From positions 1 to 36,949 of the forward strand of contig CANRJY010000020.1 of the NCBI GenBank assembly GCA_947631085.1: a stretch of 36,949 nucleotides of DNA, in the 5' to 3' direction. The translations under genes and the position numbers were made by a program. The notes under the pieces were generated by a model. It was given only the letters and a program-made list of their open reading frames with translations. It ran no database searches and was not told the DNA's origin. Shown in pieces: positions 1 to 8,113 of this stretch (the stretch's first letter is position 1; each line of letters begins with the position of its first letter). Source of the DNA: an uncultured Clostridia bacterium (lineage in GTDB: Bacteria > Bacillota > Clostridia > UBA1381).

Positions 1-1160
1 CCGCCTTTTTTGACGGCGTCCATCATGATGTTTTCGGTAGCCATGAACGGTATTTCGCGCATGAACTGCTGATATATAACCTTGTCGTAAACGACTAAGC
101 CGTCAACAACGTTGATGTACAAATTGAGTATGGCGTCAACCGCAAGAAACGCTTCGGGAACGGATATGCGCTTGTTGGCGCTGTCGTCGAGCGTTCTCTC
201 GAACCACTGCGTCGCGGCGGTGATGGCGGGGTTTAACGCGTCAACTATGACGTATCTCGCGAGCGAGCCTATTCTTTCGCTTCTCATCGGGTTGCGCTTA
301 TACGCCATCGCCGACGAGCCTATCTGCGACTTCTCGAACGGCTCCTCTATCTGCTTTAGGTGCTGCAAAAGGCGGATATCGTTTGAGAATTTGTATGCGC
401 TCTGCGCGATAAGGCTCAGGGTGTTGAGCATCTGCGTGTCGAGCTTTCGCGGGTACGTCTGACCGCTCACGGGGAATGTGTCCGAATAGCCCATTTTCGC
501 GGCGACTTTTCTGTCAAGCTCCTTGCACTTCTCGTGGTCGCCCTCGAAAAGCTCCATAAAGCTCGCCTGCGTACCGGTCGTACCTTTGCAGCCCAAGAGT
601 TTAGCCTTTGAGAGCTGATAGTCCACGTCCTCCAAGTCCATCATCAAATCCTCGAGCCACAGTGTGGCACGTTTTCCGACGGTGGTCGGCTGGGCGGGCT
701 GAAAATGCGTGAACGCGAGCGTCGGCAAGTCCTTATTGGCTTCCGCGAATTTTGCAAGCTCACCGATAAGGCACACGAGCTTTTTCTTAACGAGCCGCAT
801 AGCCTCGGTCATGATTATAATATCGGTGTTGTCGCCGACGTAGCAGCTTGTCGCGCCGAGATGTATTATCGGCTTCGCGTCGGGGCACTGCACGCCGTAC
901 GCGTAAACGTGCGACATAACGTCGTGGCGCACTTCCTTTTCGCGCGCCTTCGCGACGTCGTAGTTTATATCGTAGATATGCTCCTTCATTTGAGCGATCT
1001 GCTTGTCGGTTATGTCAAGCCCCAGCTCCTTCTCGCTCTCCGCGAGCGCTATCCATAGCTTCCGCCAGGTGGAAAATTTCTTGTCAGGCGAGAAAATGTA
1101 CTGCATTTCCTTTGACGCGTAGCGGGAATTTAGCGGGCTTTCGTATGTGTTTGTAGCCAT
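1..1160 (-). CDS. purB: Adenylosuccinate lyase (3' end cut by window edge)
   Basis: Cytosolic enzyme of purine synthesis. It releases fumarate from SAICAR to give AICAR, and from adenylosuccinate to give AMP. The reverse strand reads MATNTYESPLNSRYASKEM at the N-terminus. It continues through IIHLGATSCYVGDNTD and FTHFQPAQPTT, and reaches the fumarase/aspartase superfamily signature GSSAMAYKRNPMRSER around residues 285-300, which carries the flexible catalytic loop. About 386 codons are present; the family usually has 430-480, so the C-terminal lid domain is outside the window. The ATG is preceded by AAGGAG seven bases upstream. It lies downstream of purC on the same strand, and a 220-bp hairpin-rich gap separates them, so co-transcription is uncertain. 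purC makes SAICAR, the substrate of this enzyme. Confidence 0.95.
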   Translation of the reverse strand, partial: MATNTYESPLNSRYASKEMQYIFSPDKKFSTWRKLWIALAESEKELGLDITDKQIAQMKEHIYDINYDVAKAREKEVRHDVMSHVYAYGVQCPDAKPIIHLGATSCYVGDNTDIIIMTEAMRLVKKKLVCLIGELAKFAEANKDLPTLAFTHFQPAQPTTVGKRATLWLEDLMMDLEDVDYQLSKAKLLGCKGTTGTQASFMELFEGDHEKCKELDRKVAAKMGYSDTFPVSGQTYPRKLDTQMLNTLSLIAQSAYKFSNDIRLLQHLKQIEEPFEKSQIGSSAMAYKRNPMRSERIGSLARYVIVDALNPAITAATQWFERTLDDSANKRISVPEAFLAVDAILNLYINVVDGLVVYDKVIYQQFMREIPFMATENIMMDAVKKG

Positions 1161-1172
1161 GATTTTCTCCTT

Positions 1173-1383
1173 GTAAATTATGATTTAACGGCGAAATGCG
1201 GGCAACCGCGAGGGTCGCCCCTACGGCAACGGAACGGCGGTTCGGCGTTCCGTTTTGTTATCCGGCGGCGTGTACGTCGGATAACATCAACGATAAAAAA
1301 GTTTCCTTTGGGAACTTTTTTATCTTCTCAATACTGTATTGGCTGAAAGCGAAGCTTTCAGACGGCGTGCGGACGCGCACGCC
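1173..1383. repeat. Hairpin cluster between purC and purB, including one end of a dispersed repeat
   Basis: Non-coding gap with successive inverted repeats: 1200-1220 (GGGCAACC/GGTCGCCC, one mismatch), 1228-1254 (AACGGAACG/CGTTCCGTT, perfect 9 bp), 1257-1285 (11-bp arms, one G-T), 1292-1324 (15-bp arms), 1343-1361 (CTGAAAGC/GCTTTCAG) and 1364-1383 (GGCGTGCG/CGCACGCC). The first 18 bases, 1173-1190 (GTAAATTATGATTTAACG), are identical to the left end of the palindromic repeat at 22730-22892, so this gap probably holds part or a variant of a dispersed mobile repeat. The purB RBS directly abuts that end. Confidence 0.7.
1292..1324 (-). terminator. Possible bidirectional intrinsic terminator after purC
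   Basis: Stem of 15 bp with a TTT loop. Both outer arms are A/T tracts (GATAAAAAAG / CTTTTTTATC), so a U-tract forms in either direction. It is placed after purC for minus-strand transcription. If it works fully, purB needs its own promoter or read-through. Confidence 0.5.
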
Positions 1384-1384
1384 A

Positions 1385-2092
1385 TCACAATCCCAGTCTC
1401 TTAAATACTTCCTCATACGCCTCTTCCACGTTGCCTAAATCGCGGCGGAAGCGGTCTTTGTCGAGCTTTTCGTGCGTGGTCGCGTCCCACAGGCGGCAGG
1501 TGTCGGGGGAGATTTCGTCAGCGAGGATGATCTTGCCGTCCGAGGTCTTGCCGAACTCGATCTTGAAATCGACAAGCTCGATATTTATTCCCTCAAAATA
1601 CGCCTTCAATACGTCGTTTACCTTGAATGTCAGATCCGCGATAGTGTCGAGATCCTCTTTTGTCGCCGCGCCTATCGCGATGATTTGATAGTCGTTTATC
1701 ATAGGATCGCCGAGGTCGTCGTCCTTTAGGCAGTATTCAAGCGTCGTGCAGTTGAGCTTTTTGCCCTCCTCTACGCCGAAGCGCTTCGAGAACGAGCCCG
1801 CCGCGATATTTCTTATTATAACCTCGAGCGGCACAATGCTGACCTTTTTAACAAGCGTTTCTCTGTCCGATAATTCCTCGACAAAATGCGTGGGAATACC
1901 CTTCTTTTCCATAATCTGCATAAGGAAATTCGACATTTTGTTGTTTACAACGCCCTTTCCCGCGATCTGTCCCTTTTTAAGACCGTTAAAGGCGGTCGCG
2001 TCGTCCTTGTAATCAACGATATACAGCTCGGGGTCATCCGTTTTATATACCTTCTTTGCTTTGCCCTCGTAGAGCATTTCTCTTTTTTCCAT
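1385..2092 (-). CDS. purC: SAICAR synthetase (phosphoribosylaminoimidazole-succinocarboxamide synthase)
   Basis: Ligates aspartate to CAIR using ATP in the de novo purine pathway. It begins [18 protein letters not shown], the classic PurC N-terminus with the YEGKAK nucleotide-binding strand. [15 protein letters not shown] lies in the middle and the aspartate/ATP motif [12 protein letters not shown] near residues 190-201. At 235 residues it is full length for the bacterial single-domain type. An in-frame TTG nine bases upstream is possible, but AAAGGA at 2102-2107 is spaced nine bases from the ATG at 2092, so the ATG is preferred. Its promoter is visible just upstream. No guanine riboswitch was seen in the short leader. 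Confidence 0.95.
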   Translation of the reverse strand: MEKREMLYEGKAKKVYKTDDPELYIVDYKDDATAFNGLKKGQIAGKGVVNNKMSNFLMQIMEKKGIPTHFVEELSDRETLVKKVSIVPLEVIIRNIAAGSFSKRFGVEEGKKLNCTTLEYCLKDDDLGDPMINDYQIIAIGAATKEDLDTIADLTFKVNDVLKAYFEGINIELVDFKIEFGKTSDGKIILADEISPDTCRLWDATTHEKLDKDRFRRDLGNVEEAYEEVFKRLGL

Positions 2093-2135
2093 AAAAATCA
2101 ATCCTTTCGTTTGAGCCTTATAAGCTTACCTATCA

Positions 2136-2164
2136 ATTATATTATAAATGTCGGGAAAATGCAA
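2136..2164 (-). promoter_or_regulatory. Sigma-A promoter of purC
   Basis: On the minus strand, TTGCAT (2159-2164), a 17-bp spacer and a perfect TATAAT (2136-2141), about 45 bases before the purC ATG. Confidence 0.65.
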
Positions 2165-2192
2165 CAAAAAAATGGCAAAGAATTAAAACTTC

Positions 2193-2221
2193 TTTACCTT
2201 TTTCCGTTTTTGTGATATACT
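2193..2221 (+). promoter_or_regulatory. Extended -10 promoter of the small Cys protein
   Basis: TTTACC (2193-2198), a 17-bp spacer ending in TGA, then TATACT (2216-2221). It is back to back with the purC promoter and leads into the RBS GAGGGGGT of the gene at 2245. Confidence 0.5.
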
Positions 2222-2244
2222 CCATATAAAGAGGGGGTAATTTT

Positions 2245-2457
2245 ATGATTTATTCAGACGATATTAACAAAATCTGCGCTGTTTGCGTCAATGCCGTAAA
2301 AATAGCGGGCGATGACACGCACATGAGATGCTCGTTAAAGCATGAGGATACCGAGCTTGGCGGCTCATGCAAAAAGTTTAAGTATGATATACTCAAAAAA
2401 CCGACGCGCCGCCGCAGGCTCAAAACAAATTATTCACCTGAAGATTTCAATATCTGA
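2245..2457 (+). CDS. Small cysteine-containing protein of unknown function
   Basis: A 70-residue protein preceded by a strong RBS (GAGGGGGT, seven bases before ATG) and an extended -10 promoter, so it is probably real despite its size. It has C11-x2-C14 and single cysteines at C29 and C42, spaced like a small zinc-ribbon-type knuckle, then a basic tail (KKPTRRRRLK). It has no signal peptide or membrane segment. I do not recognise a named family. Metal binding is an inference from the cysteine spacing. It is transcribed away from purC and converges on the xre gene at 2474, leaving only 16 bp between stop codons. Confidence 0.6.
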   Translation: MIYSDDINKICAVCVNAVKIAGDDTHMRCSLKHEDTELGGSCKKFKYDILKKPTRRRRLKTNYSPEDFNI

Positions 2458-2473
2458 CATTCCCGTATTCAGC

Positions 2474-2710
2474 TTAGTCCTCGGGGAAGAAGCTTTCTTC
2501 TTCCTCGGCCTTTTTGTCTATTACCATATCTATCGGCACATCCAGCGCGGCGCATATTTTCATAATCTTATCCATGCCTATTGATACTTTGTCGTGCTCA
2601 TAATTGGATATCGTAGCTTCGGACACGCCCACAAGCTTTGCAAGCTGAGCTATGGACATGTTTTTTCTGTGGCGGTATATCATAATTTTTTCGCCGATCG
2701 TCAAATACAT
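2474..2710 (-). CDS. XRE-family helix-turn-helix regulator, single domain
   Basis: A 78-residue Cro/CI-type DNA-binding protein. The HTH occupies about residues 7-62 (MSIAQLAKLVGVSEATISNY is the turn and recognition helix), followed by an acidic tail (KKAEEEES). It has no sensor or catalytic domain. Its RBS GGGGAGGG overlaps the end of rsmA, only three bases upstream, so the two genes are almost certainly translated from one message. The target is unknown. It could be a housekeeping operon regulator or an accessory acquired regulator. Confidence 0.85.
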   Translation of the reverse strand: MYLTIGEKIMIYRHRKNMSIAQLAKLVGVSEATISNYEHDKVSIGMDKIMKICAALDVPIDMVIDKKAEEEESFFPED

Positions 2711-2713
2711 AAC

Positions 2714-3574
2714 CTATTCCCTCCCCAAGCGTTTTAAAATCGTATCGGACAACAGCGCAAACTCGTTCAAATTCAGCGTTTCACCGCGCCGCCGCGGAGA
2801 TATGCCCGCGTTCTCCATGAGCCGCGCAAGCTCATCCTTTTCAATCGGGAACGCTGAGGACAGGCAGTTTAACAATGTTTTTCTTCTCTGCGAAAAAGCT
2901 GCCTTTACAATTCTGAAAAACAGCTTTTCATCCTTTGTTTTAACGCTCGCGTCTTCAAGCACGCGCATTTTAACAACCGCGCTGTCCACCTTCGGCCTCG
3001 GCACAAATAAATCCGACGGCACGATCGCCGCGATCTCAGGCTTTGTGAAATATTGGCAAAGCACCGAGATCGCCCCATAATCCTTAGTCCCCGCTTTCGC
3101 GCAAAGCCGGTCGGCAACCTCCTTCTGAACCATGACCACAATATTTTTCACATCGAGCCTGTCCTCGATAAGCCGCGTTATAATCGGCGTTGTGATATAA
3201 TAAGGAAGATTTGCCGCCACGCTCACGTTCATTCCGGCAAATTCCTCCGCGATAAGCGCTTTAAAATCAATTTTCATCGCGTCTGCGCGTATGATTTTCA
3301 CATTCGGGCAGTCCGCGAGAGTAAAGCCGAGCACCTCGATAAGCCTTTCGTCAAGCTCCACGGCGACGACCTTTTCCGCTCTTTCGCAAAGCTCGCGCGT
3401 GAGCACGCCGAAACCCGGGCCGATCTCGATAACGCCGCCGTCAATCTCCGCCGCGTCCGCGATTTTAACGAGCACATCGCGCGAGGTGAGGAAATTCTGT
3501 CCCAGTCCCTTTTTAAACGTAAAGCCAAAGCGGCTCTGTATTTCTCGTATTGTTTTCGGAGACGTTAAATCCAT
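2714..3574 (-). CDS. rsmA: 16S rRNA (adenine1518-N6/adenine1519-N6)-dimethyltransferase
   Basis: Dimethylates two adjacent adenines in the 3' terminal hairpin of 16S rRNA during small-subunit maturation. Visible motifs are KKGLGQNFL at the N-terminus, SAM-binding motif I VIEIGPGFGVLT, the catalytic N-L-P-Y (NLPYYITTPII), and QKEVADRL. The C-terminal region FSQRRKTLLNCL is typical of KsgA. The open frame runs back into clpE, but MDLTSPKTI at 3574 has GAGGGGAG eight bases upstream and gives the standard 286 residues. The RBS overlaps the clpE stop codon, so translation is probably coupled. Confidence 0.95.
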   Translation of the reverse strand: MDLTSPKTIREIQSRFGFTFKKGLGQNFLTSRDVLVKIADAAEIDGGVIEIGPGFGVLTRELCERAEKVVAVELDERLIEVLGFTLADCPNVKIIRADAMKIDFKALIAEEFAGMNVSVAANLPYYITTPIITRLIEDRLDVKNIVVMVQKEVADRLCAKAGTKDYGAISVLCQYFTKPEIAAIVPSDLFVPRPKVDSAVVKMRVLEDASVKTKDEKLFFRIVKAAFSQRRKTLLNCLSSAFPIEKDELARLMENAGISPRRRGETLNLNEFALLSDTILKRLGRE

Positions 3575-3587
3575 ATTTATTCTCCCC

Positions 3588-5939
3588 TCACCCGAGCACC
3601 ATGAGCGAAATTTCGTCTCCGCTTCTGTCAGCCGAAATTGACGCGCCCTCGGGGATCTTGCCCGTGAGCGACAGCCGCGCCAGCTTATCCTCAAGCAGAT
3701 CCTGTATCGCGCGCTTGAGCGGTCTCGCGCCGTACTTGCGGTCATAGCCCTTTTCGAGTATCAAATCCTTCGCCGCGTCGCTGACCGTCATTGAGACGTT
3801 CTTTTCCGCCAGCTTATCCGTGATATTTTTCAGAAGCAAATCTATGATCTGCTTTAATTCGGGCTTCGTGAGCGGCTTAAACGTCACTATGCCGTCAATT
3901 CTGTTCAGAAATTCCGGTCTGAAGATATTTTTGAGGCTCTTATCCACGTTATCCGAAAGAGTTACCTCGTCGTCCGCGAGAAATCCCGTCGCCTTTGAGC
4001 TGAACTCCGAGCCCGCGTTTGTCGTCATTATTATAATCGTATTTTCAAAGTTCACGATTTTGCCGTGGCTGTCCGCGATTCGTCCGTCGTCGAGAATTTG
4101 CAGGAACAGATTGAACACCTCGGGATGCGCCTTTTCAATTTCGTCGAGCAGTATAACGGAATACGGCTTGCGGCGCACCTTTTCGGTAAGCTGTCCCGCG
4201 TCGTCGTAGCCGACGTAGCCCGGGGGCGAGCCTATCAGCTTCGACACCGAATGCTTCTCCATGTACTCCGACATATCAATTCGTATAAGCGCTTCCTCGT
4301 TGCCGAACATGATCTCCGCGAGCGTCTTTACAAGCTCCGTTTTACCCACTCCTGTAGGACCCGCGAATATGAACGATACGGGGCGTTTTTTCGTCGTAAT
4401 GTCCGCCCGTCCTCTGCGAATTGCCTTCGCGACAAGGTTTACCGCGTCGTCCTGACCGACCACGCGCTCGTGAATACGCGTTTCGAGATTAAGAAGCTTT
4501 TCCGCCTCGTCCTCGGTAAGACGGTGAACGGGAATTTTCGTCCAGCTCTCGATAACCGCCGCCACGTCGTCAAACGTGATTTCCGATTTATCCGCTTCGG
4601 CGCGTGCCAAAACGAGCTTCTGCTCCAAATCGGTTTTTTCCATATTTAGCTTCGCGATTTTTTCGTAATCTCTGTGCTCGTGCTCGGACGGGTCCGATAA
4701 GTCCTCTATTTCGGCGGAAATTTCCTCGAGCCTTTCGCCCATCTGCGTCGCGTCGTAGAGTGCGCGGTTCCTGAGATTTGCACCCGAGCCCGCTTCGTCT
4801 ATAACGTCGATCGCCTTGTCGGGCAGAAATCTGTCCGTGATATACCTCTCCGAAAGACGCACCGCATCCTCAATGACCTTATCGCTTATCTTAACATGAT
4901 GGTAATTTTCGTAATAGTCTTTAATTCCCTTTAAAATCTCTATGCTTTCCTCAATCGAAGGCTCGTCGATAAGAACCGGCTGAAAACGCCGTTCGAGCGC
5001 GGAGTCCTTTTCGATATGCTTGCGGTATTCCGTGAGCGTCGTCGCGCCGATGATCTGTATTTCGCCGCGCGCTAGGGCGGGCTTTAAGATGTTAGCCGCG
5101 CTCATCGCGCCCTCCGCGTCGCCGGCGGCTACGATATTGTGTATTTCGTCGATTACAAGAATGACGTTGCCCGCGTCGCTCGCCTCGTTTAAAAGGCTTT
5201 TAAGTCTCGCCTCAAACTGACCTCTGAACTGCGTTCCCGCCACGAGTGCCGCAAAATCGAGCAGATACAGCTGATATCCGAACAGCTTCGGCGGCACGTT
5301 ATGCTCGAAGATCCTGCACGCCAAGCCCTCCGCGACCGCCGTTTTACCTACGCCAGGCTCGCCGAGAAGTACGGGATTGTTTTTCGAGCGCCTGTTTAAA
5401 ATCTGCACAACTCTGTCAATTTCCTTATCGCGGCTCACCACGCGGTCAACCTGACCAAGCGCCGCTCTTTCCGTAAGATTTGTGCCGTAGGTTTCGAGCA
5501 TACTCTTTTTCTTGTTCTGCTTTCTTGCTTTTTTCCTATCCTTTTTGCTGCTTACACCCTCGGAAGGATCGTTCATTTCTCCGTTCATAAACCCCTGCGG
5601 CATAGCGCCCAAAAGCTCGCCGAGCATTTCGCTCAGCGGCGCCGTTGCCGCGCCGCCCTCGTCGTCTACTCCGCCGCTCATTTCGCTTAACAGCTCGCCG
5701 ATATCGCCGCCCTCCTGCGAGAGGTCGCCTATCTGCTCCATAAACTCGGACATCTGCTGATTAAGCGCGTCAAGCTCCTCCTCAGGCACGCCGAGACTGC
5801 TTATCATTTTGTTGAGCGGCGACAATCCCAGCTCCTTCGCGCACGAAAGACACAAGCCCTCGCTCGTGCTTTTGTCGCCCTCTATTTTGGTAACGTATAC
5901 CACAGCCGGGTTTTTACCGCATCTTGAACATAACTCCAT
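3588..5939 (-). CDS. clpE: ClpE-type AAA+ unfoldase (Clp protease ATP-binding subunit with N-terminal zinc finger)
   Basis: A 783-residue Hsp100 ATPase that unfolds proteins for ClpP. Instead of the double Clp_N repeat of ClpC it starts with a zinc finger, C4-x2-C7 ... C30-x2-C33, as in ClpE and McsA. An acidic linker with a [14 protein letters not shown] patch follows. AAA1 has Walker A GEPGVGKT near residue 193 and DEIHN. A middle coiled-coil insert follows, and then AAA2 with Walker A GPTGVGKT near residue 527, DEIEKAHP and GSPPGYVGY. The C-terminal D2-small domain ends [23 protein letters not shown]. It is longer than B. subtilis ClpE (about 700) because of the linker. RBS AAAGGA is nine bases before ATG. 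It lies upstream of rsmA and xre in one transcription unit. Confidence 0.92.
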   Translation of the reverse strand: MELCSRCGKNPAVVYVTKIEGDKSTSEGLCLSCAKELGLSPLNKMISSLGVPEEELDALNQQMSEFMEQIGDLSQEGGDIGELLSEMSGGVDDEGGAATAPLSEMLGELLGAMPQGFMNGEMNDPSEGVSSKKDRKKARKQNKKKSMLETYGTNLTERAALGQVDRVVSRDKEIDRVVQILNRRSKNNPVLLGEPGVGKTAVAEGLACRIFEHNVPPKLFGYQLYLLDFAALVAGTQFRGQFEARLKSLLNEASDAGNVILVIDEIHNIVAAGDAEGAMSAANILKPALARGEIQIIGATTLTEYRKHIEKDSALERRFQPVLIDEPSIEESIEILKGIKDYYENYHHVKISDKVIEDAVRLSERYITDRFLPDKAIDVIDEAGSGANLRNRALYDATQMGERLEEISAEIEDLSDPSEHEHRDYEKIAKLNMEKTDLEQKLVLARAEADKSEITFDDVAAVIESWTKIPVHRLTEDEAEKLLNLETRIHERVVGQDDAVNLVAKAIRRGRADITTKKRPVSFIFAGPTGVGKTELVKTLAEIMFGNEEALIRIDMSEYMEKHSVSKLIGSPPGYVGYDDAGQLTEKVRRKPYSVILLDEIEKAHPEVFNLFLQILDDGRIADSHGKIVNFENTIIIMTTNAGSEFSSKATGFLADDEVTLSDNVDKSLKNIFRPEFLNRIDGIVTFKPLTKPELKQIIDLLLKNITDKLAEKNVSMTVSDAAKDLILEKGYDRKYGARPLKRAIQDLLEDKLARLSLTGKIPEGASISADRSGDEISLMVLG

Positions 5940-6052
5940 TATCGAAAATCCTTTCTATGTTTAAACCGCGCAAGCGGTCTGCTTCACTATTATTCCTCGT
6001 TATCCGCGGATAATATGACAAATAAATGAAAATCCTGTAAAGATTTTAGGTT

Positions 6053-6081
6053 ATTCTATCACAAATATACGCCCGTGTCAA
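6053..6081 (-). promoter_or_regulatory. Sigma-A promoter of the clpE unit, with structured leader
   Basis: Minus strand: TTGACA (6076-6081), a 17-bp spacer and TAGAAT (6053-6058), giving a leader of about 105 bases. The leader contains a perfect 14-bp palindrome at 6000-6013 (TTATCCGCGGATAA) and a hairpin at 5965-5978. I looked for CtsR heptad operators (GGTCAAA-type) and CIRCE and saw neither, so the stress regulator is not evident. Confidence 0.65.
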
Positions 6082-6094
6082 TAACGACAGAAGC

Positions 6095-7627
6095 TCATTT
6101 TGCGAATTGACCGAATACGAACGCGCCGCTTTCGGAAAGCTCGTCGGGGCTTATTCCGTCGCTTACGTCGGCTCCCGTGCGGAGCGCGGCGCTTGTTTCG
6201 TTTTTATCGCAAAGCGACCAGTTTGCCCAGCTTATACCGCGTTCGTTCATGAAATCCACCCATTTCCGCGCCTCGTCGAGGAAAACTCCTCCGCCGCCGT
6301 CAGCCGAGCTCGTTCCCCATTCGGTGACGAACACAGGCAGAGCGCAGTCCGCGATACGCTGTCTGAGCCAATCGGTATGAGTTCCCGCGTAGAAATGGCA
6401 GGTGTACATTATATTTTCGCCCGAAAGCGGATCTTTTGCCGCCTCGTGCAGATCCTGGCTCCACGTCGGGCTTCCGACGAGTATTATGCCGTCGCTTTTT
6501 GCGCGTATTACGGGAATTATCCTTTCCGCGTACGGCTTTACGTTCCCGCTCCATGTCACGTTTCCGTTCGGCTCGTTGCAGATTTCGTAGAGCACCGCCG
6601 GATTATCGCCGTAGCGCTCCGCCATTTCCGCGAAAAACTCAGCCGCCTCGTCCGCGTGAGCGAGCGGGTCGCCGTCCGAGAGGATATGCCAGTCGATTAT
6701 AACATACATATCCTGACGTATCGCCGCGTCTACCGCCGACACGAGCGTATCCTTCACGGCGCGGTTTTCCGTATATCCGCCCTCCGACGTGTACATAGCG
6801 CAGCGGAACAAATTCGCGCCGTAATCAGCCGTCGCCTTTATCGCCGCCTCCGACGCAAATTGCGGGAACCACTGTAAGCCGTGGCTCGACATTCCCCTAA
6901 GCTGCACCGCTTCTCCGCGTTCGTTCACAAGCCGTGTCCCGTCCACGCGGAGCTTCCCGTTTTCGCTCACACCGCCTCCGCGCTTTACCTCGGGAGACGC
7001 GGGCGTGGCGGTCGCTGTCGGAACAAACGGCGTAAGTCCGCCCTTTATTTTAGCCGCGCGCATGATTATTGCGCACGCCTCCGCGCGCGTCAGGCTTGAT
7101 TTCGGGTTGAGCCTGCCGTTTTCGTCGCCGAACACCACGCCCGAGGAATACGCCGCGATAACGCTGTCGTAATACCTGCCGTCAAGCTCGGAAAAATCCT
7201 TAACGGACGAGCTGACCTCGTTATAGTCCCCGCGCCTGTCCTTCAGAAACGCGTTCATAACTATTTTTACGGCTATCTGACGCGTTATCGGTTCGTCGTA
7301 CGTTTCCCCTGTCGGCGGGATCTCGTCCCAGTCGAAAAGCCCCGCTTTGAGCGCCGCCTGAACCGTTCCGTCCGCCCAGTGCGCGTTCACCGCCGCCGAC
7401 GGCTGTATTCCCGCGGCGCGGCACACGACGGACACGAGCTCCGCCTTTGTTATAATTCCCGACGGGCGGAACGTTCCGTCCTCATAGCCCTTAAGATATC
7501 CGTTTTCGGACATTTCCGTGACGTTTTCGTAAAACCAGTCTCCCTCGTTAACGTCCGAATACGCGTACGCACACGACGCGGCAAGCGTCAAAATCGCGAA
7601 TATTACCAAAAAAATGCTTTTTTTCAA
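6095..7627 (-). CDS. S-layer-anchored GH5 endoglucanase (SLH x3 + glycoside hydrolase family 5)
   Basis: A secreted cellulase held on the cell wall. Residues 1-22 form a signal peptide (MKKSIFLVIFAILTLAASCA). Three SLH repeats follow at about 23-65, 80-125 and 140-192 (e.g. GYEDGTFRPSGIITKAELVS, FGDENGRLNPKSSLTRAEA). A short Thr/Ala/Pro linker sits near 200-213 and the GH5 barrel covers about 225-505. GH5 motifs are LRGMSSHGLQWF, YVIIDWHIL, YEICNEPNG with the acid/base Glu near 352, and VFVTEWGTS with the nucleophile Glu near 436. This order is most like subfamily 2 endo-1,4-glucanases. It starts at TTG, supported by AAGGAG nine bases upstream. There is no terminator before the clpE promoter, so read-through into clpE is possible. 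The preference for beta-1,4-glucan is from family knowledge. Confidence 0.93.
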   Translation of the reverse strand: MKKSIFLVIFAILTLAASCAYAYSDVNEGDWFYENVTEMSENGYLKGYEDGTFRPSGIITKAELVSVVCRAAGIQPSAAVNAHWADGTVQAALKAGLFDWDEIPPTGETYDEPITRQIAVKIVMNAFLKDRRGDYNEVSSSVKDFSELDGRYYDSVIAAYSSGVVFGDENGRLNPKSSLTRAEACAIIMRAAKIKGGLTPFVPTATATPASPEVKRGGGVSENGKLRVDGTRLVNERGEAVQLRGMSSHGLQWFPQFASEAAIKATADYGANLFRCAMYTSEGGYTENRAVKDTLVSAVDAAIRQDMYVIIDWHILSDGDPLAHADEAAEFFAEMAERYGDNPAVLYEICNEPNGNVTWSGNVKPYAERIIPVIRAKSDGIILVGSPTWSQDLHEAAKDPLSGENIMYTCHFYAGTHTDWLRQRIADCALPVFVTEWGTSSADGGGGVFLDEARKWVDFMNERGISWANWSLCDKNETSAALRTGADVSDGISPDELSESGAFVFGQFAK

Positions 7628-7827
7628 ATTCTATCACTCCTTCGCGCTATATTGTATCATAAATTTTGCGAATTGACTATAGGTTTATGAAAAAATAAGC
7701 AAATATAAACAGCAGTGAAAAATTTATAAAAAAATTCCAATTCTTGGGAATATTATATGAACTTTCTTCATATACATAGTAATAAGAGGGGCGTATGCTC
7801 CAAATTATATTCAAAGGAGATAAAAAT

Positions 7828-7989
7828 ATGAAAACACAAACTGTAAAATACGACAAATATATGGCCCTTTCCGCATTTCGCCGCCGCGAACGCGAAAAGC
7901 GGCTTCAGGCGCAGCTTCTCGGTTTTTTCCTCTCTCTCTTTACCGCGTGCGGTATTTTGGTGCTTATAATTTCCTCGATTCCGTATTAA
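7828..7989 (+). CDS. Small single-pass membrane protein, unknown function
   Basis: A 53-residue protein. A frame extends back to 7795, but the ATG at 7828 has a near-perfect AAAGGAGA seven bases upstream. The N-terminal half is basic (FRRREREKRLQAQ) and predicted cytoplasmic. Residues about 31-50 form a hydrophobic helix (LLGFFLSLFTACGILVLIIS), leaving almost nothing outside. A 7-bp inverted repeat (ATATGAA-N5-TTCATAT, 7755-7773) lies in its upstream region and may be an operator. It precedes the glycosyltransferase gene by 124 bp in the same direction. I do not recognise a family. Confidence 0.6.
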   Translation: MKTQTVKYDKYMALSAFRRREREKRLQAQLLGFFLSLFTACGILVLIISSIPY

Positions 7990-8052
7990 TGTCTCCCGTA
8001 CGGCGAAATTTATAAATAATTATTAATATTTATTAATTTTTTATAAACTGTA

Positions 8053-8081
8053 TTGATTTTTTCAGATAAAGAGAGTAGAAT
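8053..8081 (+). promoter_or_regulatory. Promoter of the glycosyltransferase gene
   Basis: TTGATT (8053-8058), a 17-bp spacer, TAGAAT (8076-8081), in a very A/T-rich gap 33 bases before the gene. Confidence 0.55.
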
Positions 8082-8113
8082 TAATACGAAAATTTTGGTA
8101 CGGGGGTAATACG

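Noticed and set aside
5940..6094. CtsR or CIRCE operator before clpE
   Set aside because: No GGTCAAA-type heptads and no TTAGCACTC/GAGTGCTAA arms found; only a 14-bp palindrome of unknown meaning.
6107..6877. 256-codon plus-strand frame
   Set aside because: Antisense of the GH5 catalytic domain.
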